A DNA stretch of 64,000 bases from positions 1 to 64,000 of the forward strand of contig NZ_JADYUF010000009.1 in NCBI RefSeq assembly GCF_021531655.1, given 5' to 3'. The notes beneath the pieces were generated by a model. That model did no database searches. It was not told the origin of the DNA and saw only the letters and a program-made list of their open reading frames with translations. The DNA comes from Leyella stercorea. Lineage in GTDB: Bacteria; Bacteroidota; Bacteroidia; Bacteroidales; Bacteroidaceae. Position numbers and translations under genes: made by a program. Positions 63,954-64,000 of the stretch are shown in pieces (position 1 is the first letter of the stretch; the number at the start of each line of letters is the position of its first letter).

Positions 63954-64000
63954 AAAGACAAACATGCGGGCAGAAAGCCATTGACAAACAATACGGGCAA

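Overview
The window reads as chromosome of a Bacteroidota species, most likely a Prevotellaceae member (Prevotella in the broad sense). The support is a SusC/SusD pair, further TonB-dependent receptors, a PorZ-like type IX secretion protein with a type A C-terminal domain, Bacteroidales-specific families (DUF6261, DUF6057, DUF4834, DUF4861, a BT_3928-like protein next to tpiA) and many copies of the Bacteroidetes promoter TTTG-N19/20-TAnnTTTG. Shine-Dalgarno sites are not evident. No rRNA, tRNA or CRISPR array was recognised.

Layout. 1-8.3 kb is an AT-rich accessory island with wreckage of mobile elements: the tail of a probable mobilization protein, a DUF6261 gene, a TraQ (DUF3872) C-terminal scrap, the first ~110 codons of a tyrosine integrase, and a zinc-finger protein with four excisionase-like helix-turn-helix units. 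Inside it lies an intact three-gene operon with its own promoter: a GIY-YIG nuclease embedded in eleven ~50-residue repeats, a membrane-anchored protein with two HIRAN-like domains, and an unknown protein with a possible winged-helix C-terminus. This is the best candidate for an undescribed system. 8.7-15 kb holds a TonB-dependent receptor, a haem-motif beta-propeller lipoprotein and a DUF6057 membrane protein. 15-30 kb is a sulfated-uronate utilisation region: SusC (signal peptide out of frame at a G6 run), SusD, YitT, then a KduD-KduI-PTS IIC-Eda-KdgK-DUF4861 operon and a serine-type sulfatase. It contains no polysaccharide lyase, GH88 or local regulator. 30-47 kb is housekeeping: DUF1599 protein, a DoxX-like membrane protein in frame with triosephosphate isomerase, SPOR protein, FolE, XthA, Psd, PssA, an M20 peptidase, a ROK protein, DnaE, thioredoxin and class II aldolase. 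47.5-54.8 kb is a surface-glycan glycosyltransferase cluster beside PorZ. 54.9-64 kb has a GH92 mannosidase, L31 type B, a TonB receptor, an AI-2E family permease, RsmI and a coiled-coil lipoprotein.

How the genes work together. KduI, KduD, KdgK and Eda form a complete route from 5-keto-4-deoxyuronate to pyruvate and glyceraldehyde 3-phosphate. TpiA and Fba, also in the window, feed that triose into central metabolism. Psd and PssA complete phosphatidylethanolamine synthesis. PorZ and the glycosyltransferases may share a role in surface lipopolysaccharide linked to type IX secretion.

Non-coding structure is unusually rich. Four intergenic regions each carry five 22-bp tandem units built on the core AAAAGGAGTCCTTTT or AAATGTAGTCCTTTT. 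Two further arrays use the same ~two-helical-turn period (22 and 21 bp) with unrelated cores. A ~200-bp multi-hairpin element occurs twice in opposite orientation 46 kb apart. An AT-rich family with ~44-bp units occurs twice. At three genes a dispersed repeat supplies or abuts the stop codon.
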